Below the pieces are notes generated by a model that saw only the letters and a list, made by a program, of their open reading frames with translations, did no database searches and was not told where the DNA came from. Made by a program: the position numbers and the translations under genes. A stretch of DNA of 64,000 bases from CAYLNL01 sp964385175 (lineage in GTDB: Bacteria > Bacteroidota > Bacteroidia > Flavobacteriales > Flavobacteriaceae), in assembly GCA_964385175.1 (NCBI GenBank), contig CAYLNL010000011.1, forward strand, positions 25,951-89,950, read 5' to 3'. Below, piece after piece: positions 27,816-36,024 of this stretch; positions within the stretch are counted from its first letter, which is position 1, and each line of letters begins with the position of its first letter.

Positions 27816-28717
27816 GCAAAGAGCAAAACACACATAAACAGAAATTCCAAAGAGAGTTTGCGATGTTTAAAGACAATCGTAAGCCCGACTTTGAATTGAA
27901 AAATATTTTTGAAATATATTTGCCGTTTTGGTTTTGTCGTCAGAACGTAGTTGTAGAAAAGGAAATTGAATTAGACCGTTTCAGTAAAATTATTTTACAA
28001 ACAATTCAAAGTGGTTTTGCAAAACATTCTGAAATCTGCAAGTTTTTAGGCGTTGAAACAAATTCATTCGTTACAATGCAATTTCATTTTTTAATCAAAA
28101 ACGGATTGCTAATTGAAACACTAATCGAAAATGACACGCAATACGAGATAACATTTGAAGGACTTGCTTTTCTTGAAAGGAAAAAGAAAATCACAGCAGT
28201 TGAAACGGTTGAATTTGAGTATTTCTACAACGACTTAACACTTGAATTTTTAGACAAACATCGTTTTGACTTTCTTATCAACGACCTTACAAAAGATTTT
28301 GTTGATACGAGCATACCGCTTGATAAGAAAAATGTTTCAGATGGAAAACGGAAAAAGTTTTCGGGTTACAAAGTTTTGGAAAGACATCGTTTGCCCGAAA
28401 ACATAATTGAAATTCCACATAAAAACAGACCTTACAATCTCAACAAAGTTGAATTTGCGAACTTCTTCAACAGACAATACAAAGAAGCATCGTTTTACGA
28501 TTACGAGAGCAACAAAATTGAAACACATAAACGTTCAATTTGCTTTTTAGCATTTGAATACGAAGACAAAACAGGAGTAAAAAAATATGACATCAGGCAT
28601 TTTAAAAAGACAGTAAACGAATTTGACAGACACGAAATAGAGGAAACTTTAACAAGACGTGCGACAGAGTATTTTAGCAAAAACCCAATACCGAATGAAA
28701 AGAAGAACATCCGATAA
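27812..28717 (+). CDS. Winged-helix partner of the helicase, unknown function
   Basis: 301 residues, coupled to the helicase by an ATGA overlap. Residues 50-120 look like a winged helix (FSKIILQTIQSGFAKHSEIC, then FLIKNGLLIETLI). The C-terminal half is basic and mixed alpha/beta, with KFSGYKVLERHRLPENIIEI. I see no HKD motif, so it is not the phospholipase-D-type partner known from Mokosh, and I do not recognise a nuclease motif. The TAA stop forms the first bases of the D element that follows. Probably the second component of a two-gene defence module. Confidence 0.75.
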   Translation: MSKEQNTHKQKFQREFAMFKDNRKPDFELKNIFEIYLPFWFCRQNVVVEKEIELDRFSKIILQTIQSGFAKHSEICKFLGVETNSFVTMQFHFLIKNGLLIETLIENDTQYEITFEGLAFLERKKKITAVETVEFEYFYNDLTLEFLDKHRFDFLINDLTKDFVDTSIPLDKKNVSDGKRKKFSGYKVLERHRLPENIIEIPHKNRPYNLNKVEFANFFNRQYKEASFYDYESNKIETHKRSICFLAFEYEDKTGVKKYDIRHFKKTVNEFDRHEIEETLTRRATEYFSKNPIPNEKKNIR

Positions 28718-28841
28718 CAGCAGTTTGGCGAAATGCGGGGTGAAGTGCTTCGTATGAACATTTCTGCTAAATTTGAACTTTGGTGCTTCGATTGAAGTGT
28801 AGTGCTAAAAAACCCGCACTTCGCCAAGCCCGAAACGTTGG
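28715..28841 (+). repeat. D element 1, attC-like palindrome after stop codon
   Basis: TAACAGCAGTTTGGCGAAAT to CACTTCGCCAAGCCCGAAAC, then GTTG. The arms GGCGAAATGCGGG and CCCGCACTTCGCC pair with one bulge. The initial TAA is the stop codon of the upstream gene. It is related to 41291-41417 and 43536-43662. Confidence 0.8.
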
Positions 28842-28849
28842 CAGCCCCC

Positions 28850-29042
28850 CCTACCTCACGAATCCTTTCGGGTGGTATTTTGTATTTTGCTCCCTCCCTC
28901 CACAAAATCTCCCGGCTTTGCACCATACCATTCCTCCTCGCGGGCGGGCACTCATGCCCTCGCCCCGCGCGTGTACAGGCGCGTCCCCGCACGGGAGTGT
29001 TTTTTATTTTCGTTCTGAAGTTGGGAGACTTCGGGGAGCGGG
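28850..29042 (-). repeat. A element 8 (reverse orientation)
   Basis: Near-identical direct copy of A element 7 with a short extra TTTTGTATTTTG stretch. It separates the convergent winged-helix and 29057-29755 genes. After the plus-strand gene it reads as a GC-rich hairpin followed by GTTTTTTATTTT, like a terminator. Confidence 0.9.
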
Positions 29043-29056
29043 CAGCCTTTAATCCT

Positions 29057-29755
29057 TTAGATTTTTAAAAAATCATTTTTATATTTATCAAACCCATTCC
29101 AATCAGCAATCCAAAGTTTAAGTAGTATGCTGTCTGCATTCAATTCAAATTTATTCCAATTGGCAACTCTATTTTTAGTATCATCTTCAAATCCATCAAG
29201 AATATGCTCATGATCTCCCGCATGATACGAATACGGTTTTAAACCAATAGGTTTTAGCGCTTTTTCTATTGAATTCCGAATGTATATATCATATTCATCA
29301 CCTTCCATTAAGATAAGAGAACCTTCTTCAAATCCATGCCTGTCAACTACCTCTCTTAAGGTAAGTTCCTTTTCAGCTACTATATCAAAGTAAGTACTAT
29401 CATTCATTTTTGTAACAAAGCCACATCCAAGACGCAAAGTTTCTTCTACAATATAAATAAAATCATTATAATTCCAGGGTTGCAAAAGGCAGTATCCCAA
29501 AATTGACCCTACAAAAGGGCATGGAGAATGTAACGGCCAATTATATTTTTTCGCAAGGTGTTCAAGTTCACCGGCTTCACAAAAACGGTACCCTCCTATT
29601 GCTTTATTGCCAGCATAATAAAATCCATCTGATGCAAACGTTAAATACCTGTAAAATTCATTTAAACAATAAAAATCCTGTATTGAGCAATGGGCTGCTA
29701 TTTTTGAAGACTGGCGAATAGATAAAATATATGAATATTCTGGTTCGTAATCCAT
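29057..29755 (-). CDS. Hypothetical protein, 232 aa
   Basis: Not recognised. It has no signal peptide or membrane segment, is acidic and rich in Tyr, Trp and Cys (for example CPFVGSILGYCLLQPWNYND and LKLWIADWNGFDKYKN). The composition and length resemble immunity or SMI1-like proteins, but no family motif is clear. It is a single gene bracketed by A elements 8 and 9, which have the same orientation, so it forms its own removable segment. Confidence 0.7.
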   Translation of the reverse strand: MDYEPEYSYILSIRQSSKIAAHCSIQDFYCLNEFYRYLTFASDGFYYAGNKAIGGYRFCEAGELEHLAKKYNWPLHSPCPFVGSILGYCLLQPWNYNDFIYIVEETLRLGCGFVTKMNDSTYFDIVAEKELTLREVVDRHGFEEGSLILMEGDEYDIYIRNSIEKALKPIGLKPYSYHAGDHEHILDGFEDDTKNRVANWNKFELNADSILLKLWIADWNGFDKYKNDFLKI

Positions 29756-29888
29756 TAAAATCCTTTCCTGGTAGTTATGGTTAAAAAATCAGCAAACGCT
29801 TTTTGTATATAATCTGCTGCACGGTTTAACGAAGGTACAAAACTGTAGCGAATGTTCCAAACGGGGTAGGTTATCACTCACCGCTTCC
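29756..29888. other. Intergenic region before A element 9
   Basis: Upstream region of the minus-strand 232-residue gene. AT-rich in part. I see no gene and no clear promoter consensus here. Confidence 0.4.
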
Positions 29889-30074
29889 CCACGAATCCTT
29901 TCGGGTGGTATTTTGTATTTTGCCCCCTCCCTCCACAAAGTCTCCCGGCTTTACACCATACCATTCCTCCTCGCGGGCGGGCGCTCATGCCCTCGCCCGC
30001 GCGTGTACAGGCGCGTCCCCGCGCGAGCGCGGTTTTTATTTTCGTTCCGAAGTCAGGAGACTTCGGGGAGCGGG
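29889..30074 (-). repeat. A element 9 (reverse orientation)
   Basis: Third copy of the same sub-type as A7 and A8, again in the same direction. Together they bracket two adjacent segments. A forward tail fragment (AACAACAAACAAGATGGTGC and onward) is joined to it at 30075-30124. Confidence 0.88.
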
Positions 30075-30124
30075 AAAAAACAACAAACAAGATGGTGCAA
30101 AGTTGGGAAACTTTGCAGGGCGGT
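30075..30124 (+). repeat. A-element tail fragment, forward
   Basis: Matches the end part of A element 6 (AACAACAAACAGGATGGTG, then GGGAGACTTTGCGGAGCGG). Joined head to head with A element 9, so this is a composite repeat. Confidence 0.65.
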
Positions 30125-30139
30125 CTATATTTATTTTTT

Positions 30140-30147
30140 TACATTTG
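30140..30147 (+). promoter_or_regulatory. -7 promoter element of membrane protein gene
   Basis: TACATTTG, 18 bases upstream of the ATG at 30166. The nearest TTTG upstream is 24 bases away, slightly far for a -33 box. Confidence 0.5.
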
Positions 30148-30165
30148 CCAAAAAAACAGATTAAC

Positions 30166-30606
30166 ATGGCTTCAACTAACGAACCTACACCAGAAGAACC
30201 TATTGGCGGCGGCGGGTTTCCATATCCTAAAAGAACCCGAACGTATGGAAAACTACCCGGGCTAAGCCGCAGACAAACCTATAATTTGGTGGTAGCCATT
30301 CCTTCCATTCAATTAACGCTTATATTTATAGCGTTTATTTTGTCTGCAACCGATTTATACAAGGTTTCTCACACTTCCATTATACAAGTAGCCGGCTTTT
30401 CGTTGCTCACGGGCTTGTACCAATGGTATATGGCCAAATTTTCCGGTAGCTGTATCAGCGCATTAGTGAGCGTTTACACCCTAATTGCCCTCAGTATTGT
30501 CAACATCCTGTATTCGGTTAATAACTTCGACTACTATTTCATTTACGGCTCAGTTTTAACCGGGGTAGGCTTGTTTATAGCAACCGCCTTTTTAAGAAGA
30601 CGATGA
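30166..30606 (+). CDS. Small integral membrane protein, unknown
   Basis: 146 residues from the ATG at 30166 (MASTNEPTPEEPIGGGGFPY); the longer open frame upstream is only translated repeat. Four hydrophobic segments are visible: VVAIPSIQLTLIFIAFIL, IIQVAGFSLLTGLYQWYMA, ISALVSVYTLIALSIVNILY and YFIYGSVLTGVGLFIATAF. A TACATTTG element lies 19 bases before the start. I do not recognise a family. Its 3' end overlaps the convergent 81-residue gene by 15 bases. Confidence 0.7.
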   Translation: MASTNEPTPEEPIGGGGFPYPKRTRTYGKLPGLSRRQTYNLVVAIPSIQLTLIFIAFILSATDLYKVSHTSIIQVAGFSLLTGLYQWYMAKFSGSCISALVSVYTLIALSIVNILYSVNNFDYYFIYGSVLTGVGLFIATAFLRRR

Positions 30607-30837
30607 AGCTTTTACATTGTTAAGCTCCTCCGCTAACTCTTTATGGGCTTTACGAATATCGCTTAAAAAGTCGCTTATACGAGAGCACAGGTAAGTGTAT
30701 GATTTTCTTTCATCCGTAGAAACATCTTCATTTGACATCATAAGATGGATGTACATTTCCCAAAGTGTTTTCCTGGTAGTTTTGGCATCTTCACAAGATA
30801 GAAAATCATCTACAATTTTAACGATGTTATCTGCCAT
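30592..30837 (-). CDS. Small hypothetical protein, 81 aa
   Basis: MADNIVKIVDDFLSCEDAKT at the start, followed by long helical segments and a C-terminal Ser run. It is mostly alpha-helical by composition and not recognised. It converges on the membrane protein gene with a 15-base overlap and has its own TATCTTTG element, so it is probably real. Confidence 0.65.
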   Translation of the reverse strand: MADNIVKIVDDFLSCEDAKTTRKTLWEMYIHLMMSNEDVSTDERKSYTYLCSRISDFLSDIRKAHKELAEELNNVKASSSS

Positions 30838-30868
30838 AATTATAAATTATTACGATACCTTCTCTCGT

Positions 30869-30876
30869 CAAAGATA
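30869..30876 (-). promoter_or_regulatory. -7 promoter element of 81-residue gene
   Basis: TATCTTTG on the minus strand, 31 bases before the start codon. Confidence 0.55.
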
Positions 30877-31067
30877 CTACAAATTTAGTAAGTAGGTAGT
30901 TAATGTTAAATTTATTTCTTGGATTTACTTCTTTTCTTAGCTATTTCGCTTTCAATTCCCTTCTTTTTAAAAATATGTTTATTTTACTGCAACAACTTTT
31001 TATACAACCGTCTTTTTGTATTTTCAGCTTTATAAGTAAGATTGTGTACTTACATCAAACCCTGTCC
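30877..31067. other. AT-rich spacer
   Basis: A plus-strand frame at 30903-31091 encodes a low-complexity Phe/Leu peptide and is probably not a gene. Nothing else is seen. Confidence 0.4.
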
Positions 31068-31150
31068 GCTCTCCCGGGTGTCCCCGCTTAGGAGGAAAAG
31101 AACAACAAACAGGTTGGTGCAAAGCCGGGAGATTATGCAGGATAGGGCTT
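31068..31150 (+). repeat. A element 10, short
   Basis: CGCTCTCCCGGGTGTCCCCG, then the AACAACAAACAGGTTGGTGC tail. The centre is missing. Confidence 0.65.
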
Positions 31151-31316
31151 GTTTTCTATCGGATAAAACCCAATCTAACACTTCTTCCAGTTTTTTTACC
31201 CCCGTGCTCAAATTTTAATTATTGACAAGGTTACTAACTATACGCATTATTTTCTTCGTAATTACCCTATTTTATCCGAACTTTGCATATCTAAATTAAT
31301 CAAAAATAATAAGTAT

Positions 31317-33584
31317 ATGAAATCATTCATTGTATGTTTGCTATCCCTCCTGCCGGTAGTAGTCTTTGGCCAGAAAGAAACAGGGGAATGTCCCGTAATG
31401 GGGCATGACGCTGCATCTAAGACAGAAACTACGCAACGCAGGGAAATGGCAATGCAGGGAACTACTAATAAAGATTGGTGGCCCAACCAGTTAAACCTGG
31501 AGGTTTTAAGGCAAAACTCGGAGAAAACAAACCCCATGGATAAAGAATTTGAGTATAGTAAAGCGTTTCATAAATTAGATTATTTCGCCCTGAAGAAAGA
31601 CCTGGCGAAGGTACTAACCACCTCCCAGGACTGGTGGCCGGCCGATTTTGGTAATTACGGCCCGTTGTTTATCCGGATGGCATGGCATAGCGCCGGCACG
31701 TACCGCTCGGCAGATGGAAGAGGCGGCTCAAGAGCCGGCCAGCAGCGCTTTGCACCCTTAAACAGTTGGCCAGATAATGCCAACTTAGACAAGGCGAGAA
31801 GACTGCTGTGGCCCATCAAACAAAAATACGGCAGTAAAATTTCCTGGGCAGATTTAATGATTTTGGCAGGGAATGTTTCGTTGGAATCGATGGGCTTTAA
31901 AACGTTTGGGTTTTCTGGCGGAAGAACCGATGTTTGGGAACCCGAAAAGGATATTTATTGGGGGGCTGAAAAAAAATGGTTAGACGACAAGCGGCATGCC
32001 GAAGGCAGGAAATTAGAAAACCCGCTGGCAGCCGTGCAGATGGGTCTTATCTATGTAAACCCCGAAGGACCTAATGGAAACCCAGACCCTTTGGCTGCGG
32101 CAAAGGACATAAGGGAGACGTTTAAAAGAATGGGAATGAACGATGAAGAAACGGTGGCGCTTATAGCAGGGGGGCATACCTTTGGTAAAGCGCACGGAAA
32201 AGGCCCGGCTACCCATGTTGGCCCGGAGCCGGAAGCAGCCGGTATAGAAGAGCAGGGGTTTGGCTGGAAAAGCACCTATGGCACCGGGAAAGGAAAAGAC
32301 GCCATTACATCTGGCTTAGAGGTTACCTGGACAGCTAACCCAACTCAATGGGGGCATGGTTTTTTCAAGATTTTATTTAGTAACGAGTGGGAACTAACCA
32401 AAAGCCCTGCCGGCGCTCACCAGTGGGTAGCCAAAAACGGGAAAGAAAGTATTCCCGATGCGTTCGACGCTACCAAAAAACACCTGCCTACCATGCTTAC
32501 CACCGATTTATCGCTGCGGGCTGACCCTGTTTACGAGAAAATCTCCAGGAATTTTATGGAGCACCCGGATGCGTTTACAGATGCCTTTGCCAGGGCCTGG
32601 TTTAAATTGACGCACCGCGATATGGGACCAAAATCAACCTACATGGGGCCAGAAGCGCCTAAAGAAGATTTATTATGGCAAGACCCTATCCCGGTTTTGA
32701 ACCATAAATTGGTGACTGCCAAAGATAGCAAAAGCCTGAAATCGAAACTACTAAATTCGGGGCTTAGCATCAGCGAACTGGTTACAACCGCCTGGGCTTC
32801 GGCTTCTACCTATAGAAATTCCGACAGAAGAGGGGGCGCTAATGGGGCTAGGATACGGTTATTACCCCAAAGAAATTGGGAAGTAAACAACCCCACACAA
32901 CTAAACAAAGTATTGGGAGTTTTAGAGAAAATTCAGAAAGAATTTAACGATAAAAACGGGGCTAAGAAAATTTCCATGGCAGATATACTTGTTTTGGCAG
33001 GCGCTGCTGCCGTAGAAAAAGCAGCTAAAAATGCAGGAGTTTCTGTAGAAGTGCCTTTTACGCCGGGTAGAATGGATGCGTCCCAGGAACAAACCGATAT
33101 AGAATCGTTCAATTTACTGGAACCCATGGCAGATGGTTTTCGAAATTACCTCAAAACAAACTATACTATTTCAACCGAGCAATTGCTGGTAGATAAAGCG
33201 CAGCTATTAACCCTTACGGCGCCCGAAATGACGGTACTGGTAGGTGGTATGCGCGCCCTAAATGCCAATTACGACGGTTCTGATAACGGGATTTTGAGCG
33301 ATAAAAAAGATGCGCTGAGCAATGATTTTTTTGTGAACCTGCTCGATATGAAATACGAATGGAAAGCCAAAGATGATACCAAGGAAATTTTTGAGGCCAA
33401 AGAGCGGGCCACCGGGAAAACGAAATGGACGGCCACCCGTTCTGACCTCATATTCGGGTCTAATTCTGAGTTAAGGGCCTTAGCCGAAGTTTACGCCAGC
33501 GAAGATGCTAAGGAAAAATTTGTAAAAGATTTTGTAGCCGCCTGGGTTAAGGTAATGAACCTGGATAGATTTGATGTAAAATAA
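31317..33584 (+). CDS. katG: Catalase-peroxidase with signal peptide
   Basis: 755 residues, normal for KatG plus an N-terminal extension. The start MKSFIVCLLSLLPVVVFGQK is a signal peptide, so the enzyme should act in the periplasm or outside, less common than cytoplasmic KatG. The distal haem residues R, W and H are in RMAWHSAGTYR near 120. The adduct tyrosine is in GLIYVNPEGPNG near 243 and the proximal histidine in GGHTFGKAHGKGP near 284. Both duplicated peroxidase halves are complete. It removes hydrogen peroxide. A strong terminator follows. Single-gene unit. Confidence 0.97.
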   Translation: MKSFIVCLLSLLPVVVFGQKETGECPVMGHDAASKTETTQRREMAMQGTTNKDWWPNQLNLEVLRQNSEKTNPMDKEFEYSKAFHKLDYFALKKDLAKVLTTSQDWWPADFGNYGPLFIRMAWHSAGTYRSADGRGGSRAGQQRFAPLNSWPDNANLDKARRLLWPIKQKYGSKISWADLMILAGNVSLESMGFKTFGFSGGRTDVWEPEKDIYWGAEKKWLDDKRHAEGRKLENPLAAVQMGLIYVNPEGPNGNPDPLAAAKDIRETFKRMGMNDEETVALIAGGHTFGKAHGKGPATHVGPEPEAAGIEEQGFGWKSTYGTGKGKDAITSGLEVTWTANPTQWGHGFFKILFSNEWELTKSPAGAHQWVAKNGKESIPDAFDATKKHLPTMLTTDLSLRADPVYEKISRNFMEHPDAFTDAFARAWFKLTHRDMGPKSTYMGPEAPKEDLLWQDPIPVLNHKLVTAKDSKSLKSKLLNSGLSISELVTTAWASASTYRNSDRRGGANGARIRLLPQRNWEVNNPTQLNKVLGVLEKIQKEFNDKNGAKKISMADILVLAGAAAVEKAAKNAGVSVEVPFTPGRMDASQEQTDIESFNLLEPMADGFRNYLKTNYTISTEQLLVDKAQLLTLTAPEMTVLVGGMRALNANYDGSDNGILSDKKDALSNDFFVNLLDMKYEWKAKDDTKEIFEAKERATGKTKWTATRSDLIFGSNSELRALAEVYASEDAKEKFVKDFVAAWVKVMNLDRFDVK

Positions 33585-33608
33585 AGATACGTTACAATTC
33601 ACTTTATG

Positions 33609-33649
33609 CCGGGCGCAGTAGCTTTCTATTGCGCCCGGTTTTTATTTTT
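33609..33649 (+). terminator. Rho-independent terminator of katG
   Basis: CCGGGCGCAGTAG and TATTGCGCCCGG form a long GC-rich stem around a short loop, followed by TTTTTATTTTT. It begins 25 bases after the katG stop. Confidence 0.9.
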
Positions 33650-33699
33650 CTACAATTCCTATGAACCTTACCTATCCAATACTTTCGCTCGTATTGCAG

Positions 33700-33862
33700 C
33701 TTTCCTGCCCGGGTGCGGGTGCCCGCGCGTACGCAGGAGTGCAGGCGCACGCGCAACGCTTGCACGGGCGAGGGGAATTGTACCGTGCAAACTGAGGAGG
33801 CGTTGCGGAGCGGGGACGATAAAAAACAATACCGCACGAAAGGATTCGGGCGGGAGCAAGGG
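33700..33862 (+). repeat. A element 11
   Basis: The GC-rich centre (GCAGGCGCACGCGCAACGCT) and the tail ACCGCACGAAAGGATTCGGG are present. It lies between convergent katG and the small 33884-34042 gene. Confidence 0.8.
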
Positions 33863-33883
33863 AATGTTGCACATTCGTACCTT

Positions 33884-34042
33884 TTATACTGTTTGTTTTA
33901 CTTTCGATTTATTCGTCGTTTTCTTAGCTTGTTTTGCTTTGTACTCTGCAATGTGTTTGCTAATGTCCTGTCTGTCTTTGTCAGTGAGAGGTTTGCTTTG
34001 AATAATAAAGTCAACACCTTTTGGTTCTTTTATATGTCCCAT
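33884..34042 (-). CDS. Small basic protein, possible module partner
   Basis: 52 residues from the ATG at 34042 (MGHIKEPKGVDFIIQSKPLT), with a Lys-rich tail. Similar short proteins starting MGHIK.PKGVDF are, as I recall, common in Bacteroidota next to an acetyltransferase-like gene. Here that neighbour (34047-34470) is broken. A toxin-antitoxin relation is possible but not shown. Confidence 0.6.
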   Translation of the reverse strand: MGHIKEPKGVDFIIQSKPLTDKDRQDISKHIAEYKAKQAKKTTNKSKVKQTV

Positions 34043-34046
34043 TGTC

Positions 34047-34470
34047 TTATGTTTTAAAATATTTTTCAACTAAAAATTTAGCTGCATGGGGCTCTATAAT
34101 CATTCTATGTCCACCAAAATGGTAAGCGCCCAATGTTTCTTCATAATGGTGTATTAATTTTGTCTTGGCTGTAAATGCCACGAAGCCGTCAAAACCATAT
34201 TGAATGGTCACTTTCTTTGCGAACACTTAAAACACCTTGAATAATACCTGGATTATTAACAATTGTCAGTTTGTAAACCTCGTTGATATCATTACTCAAT
34301 TCTGCTTTCCAATTAAAATTCCAACCATTTTTTTTGATGGTTTGCCCGGTGTCTTTTACTGTAAATCTTGAAATTTCTGTCTGAAAACTGTCGCCTAAAA
34401 TGGTGTTTTGGATAGAGTTTGTCAACCCATCAACAAGAAAGTCTAATAATTTTTCACCGCTCTTTTTCAC
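34047..34470 (-). pseudogene. Acetyltransferase-like gene with internal deletion
   Basis: The first frame, from a GTG at 34470, reads through NNPGIIQGVLSVRKESDHSI and stops at 34189. The sequence then continues in another frame as YGFDGFVAFTAKTKLIHHYE, ending IEPHAAKFLVEKYF at 34047. Intact relatives, as I remember them, have some 30 residues between these two parts, so an internal deletion with a frame change has occurred. The later part has the GNAT-like pattern. It is followed after 4 bases by the small MGHIK protein, so the pair was probably one module. Confidence 0.65.
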
Positions 34471-34543
34471 TCTGTAAATTTACGAAAAAAATCAGTGTTT
34501 GCCAAAATTTGGAATGCGTTTGTGGTATGACGCACAACGGCCC

Positions 34544-34758
34544 CGCTCCCCGAAGTCGGGAGACTTCGGGGCTAAAACCAAAACCGCGCCCACACAAGGG
34601 CGCGTTCCGCGCAGGCGCGCTTGTACGTGCGCAGGCGCAGGCGTTCGCGCAGGCGGGAGATATAAATACGGGAAATACCAGTGTGCAAAGTTGGGAGACG
34701 TTGCGCAGCGGAAACGATAAAAAAACAATACCCCCGAAAGGATTCGGGAGCAAGGCAA
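34544..34758 (+). repeat. A element 12
   Basis: Hairpin CCCCGAAGTCGGGAGACTTCGGGG, then AAAACCAAAACCGCGCCCAC and the unit ATATAAATACGGGAAATACC. It shares this sub-type only with A element 13, in the same direction; the two bracket the TIGR04255 operon. Confidence 0.9.
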
Positions 34759-34798
34759 GGGATTTATTTATAATCCACACTTTGCCACACGTCATTTA

Positions 34799-35440
34799 TT
34801 ATTTAGTGTAACATTCTGTTGTTAGTTCCTGATAGTTCGGTTCAATGATTTTAGCGAATTTAGCAATCATTGCTCTGGCTGCACCAGATAGACGCTTTGA
34901 AATTTTCTTTTTGAGTTTGTCGTCTTGAATTTCATCTAAATAACAACCATTGTCATTCAAATACCATTTGATGGAAAAATGCCAATAATTCCATAAAGCG
35001 GGAGTGTGAACAATCGAGCAAATAGCCGTAAATATTTCACCTGGTCTATCACCAAAAGTATAGGAAACAGACTCATTAAATATTTTTTCAATTAGGATTG
35101 TCCAGAAACCTTTATTTGCGTCTAAATAAAAGTCTAATTCATAAACAGGAACTTCAGCTATACAATCTGGAGCACAGTAAACACCGTGTTTTAGTTTACC
35201 TTCTTTCGTTAATTCAATCTTATTATGTGCAACTGTAAATACTCCTAATAAACTTGTTGAAAGGTCTGTGATATGCTCTGCTGGTGAGCAAATGGAAGTT
35301 TGTTTCAGGTCTCCTGTTGCTTCATCAATTAAATCTGCAACTACCGAGGTTGGTGTGGACCGAAGTAAAAAATAGCTTTGAACATCACAAGAAATAAGCT
35401 TCCGGTCTTTGTTTGGAAGAATTTCAGTAGGATAATTCAT
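34799..35440 (-). CDS. Third gene of TIGR04255 operon, unknown
   Basis: 213 residues, not recognised. No signal peptide. It has a mixed N-terminal half (LISCDVQSYFLLRSTPTSVV) and a C-terminal helical part with basic residues (KLKKKISKRLSGAARAMIAK). It overlaps the second gene by 17 bases, so the two are translated together. The fixed three-gene order and the bracketing repeats make it likely to be a functional partner of the TIGR04255 protein. Confidence 0.75.
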   Translation of the reverse strand: MNYPTEILPNKDRKLISCDVQSYFLLRSTPTSVVADLIDEATGDLKQTSICSPAEHITDLSTSLLGVFTVAHNKIELTKEGKLKHGVYCAPDCIAEVPVYELDFYLDANKGFWTILIEKIFNESVSYTFGDRPGEIFTAICSIVHTPALWNYWHFSIKWYLNDNGCYLDEIQDDKLKKKISKRLSGAARAMIAKFAKIIEPNYQELTTECYTK

Positions 35441-36020
35441 TGAACAATGCCAAATTTAAATTATGATGTATTTTACTAGAATACTTTTGCTCAATTGAAA
35501 CTAGGATACTATTTACATTTCCATTGATGCTGTCAATTTTCTTGTCACCTTTAAAAGTAACTAGTGTAGCATTGAATCCATCATCTTCTATCTCAAAATA
35601 TTGTTGAATATAAAATGAATAATCATCTTTTTTAAATGTATAGAAAATTGATTCTTCATTAGTTAATTCTAATGAAAATGCATCAGGTGAAAGGGATATT
35701 AATTCACTAATTATGTTTGACGTAATGGATTTAATTTCACCCAAGCTAATACCTTTATAATACTCAGAAAAAGCCTTAAATTGTTCAGTAAGTAGGTTGC
35801 TAAATTTAATAAACATTTTGTTGGTTTCATTATGCTGAGTTCCAACTTGCTCTAGCGAAGTTCTGCAAAAATCTTCTCCAATCTTACTTTTAAAAAAAGA
35901 GTCTGTCAAATCAATTTTATAAAACAATGAGCTTCCTGTTGAGTATATGCATGCATCGTTTTTGTTATAGAACCAAACGTTTTCTTGAGGTACTTTATCT
36001 ATATTTACTGGTACAGGCAT
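35424..36020 (-). CDS. Second gene of TIGR04255 operon, unknown
   Basis: 198 residues, acidic. It begins MPVPVNIDKVPQENVWFYNK and has a strand-rich C-terminus (YSFYIQQYFEIEDDGFNATL). No enzyme motif is visible. It starts 4 bases after the TIGR04255 gene and overlaps the third gene by 17 bases. The function is unknown. Confidence 0.75.
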   Translation of the reverse strand: MPVPVNIDKVPQENVWFYNKNDACIYSTGSSLFYKIDLTDSFFKSKIGEDFCRTSLEQVGTQHNETNKMFIKFSNLLTEQFKAFSEYYKGISLGEIKSITSNIISELISLSPDAFSLELTNEESIFYTFKKDDYSFYIQQYFEIEDDGFNATLVTFKGDKKIDSINGNVNSILVSIEQKYSSKIHHNLNLALFNELSY

Positions 36021-36024
36021 AAGC

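Noticed and set aside
27812..28717. PLD nuclease (MkoB-type) partner
   Set aside because: No HxKxxxxD motif anywhere in the protein.
30903..31091. 62-codon plus-strand frame before katG
   Set aside because: Low-complexity, runs into an A-element fragment, no start signal.
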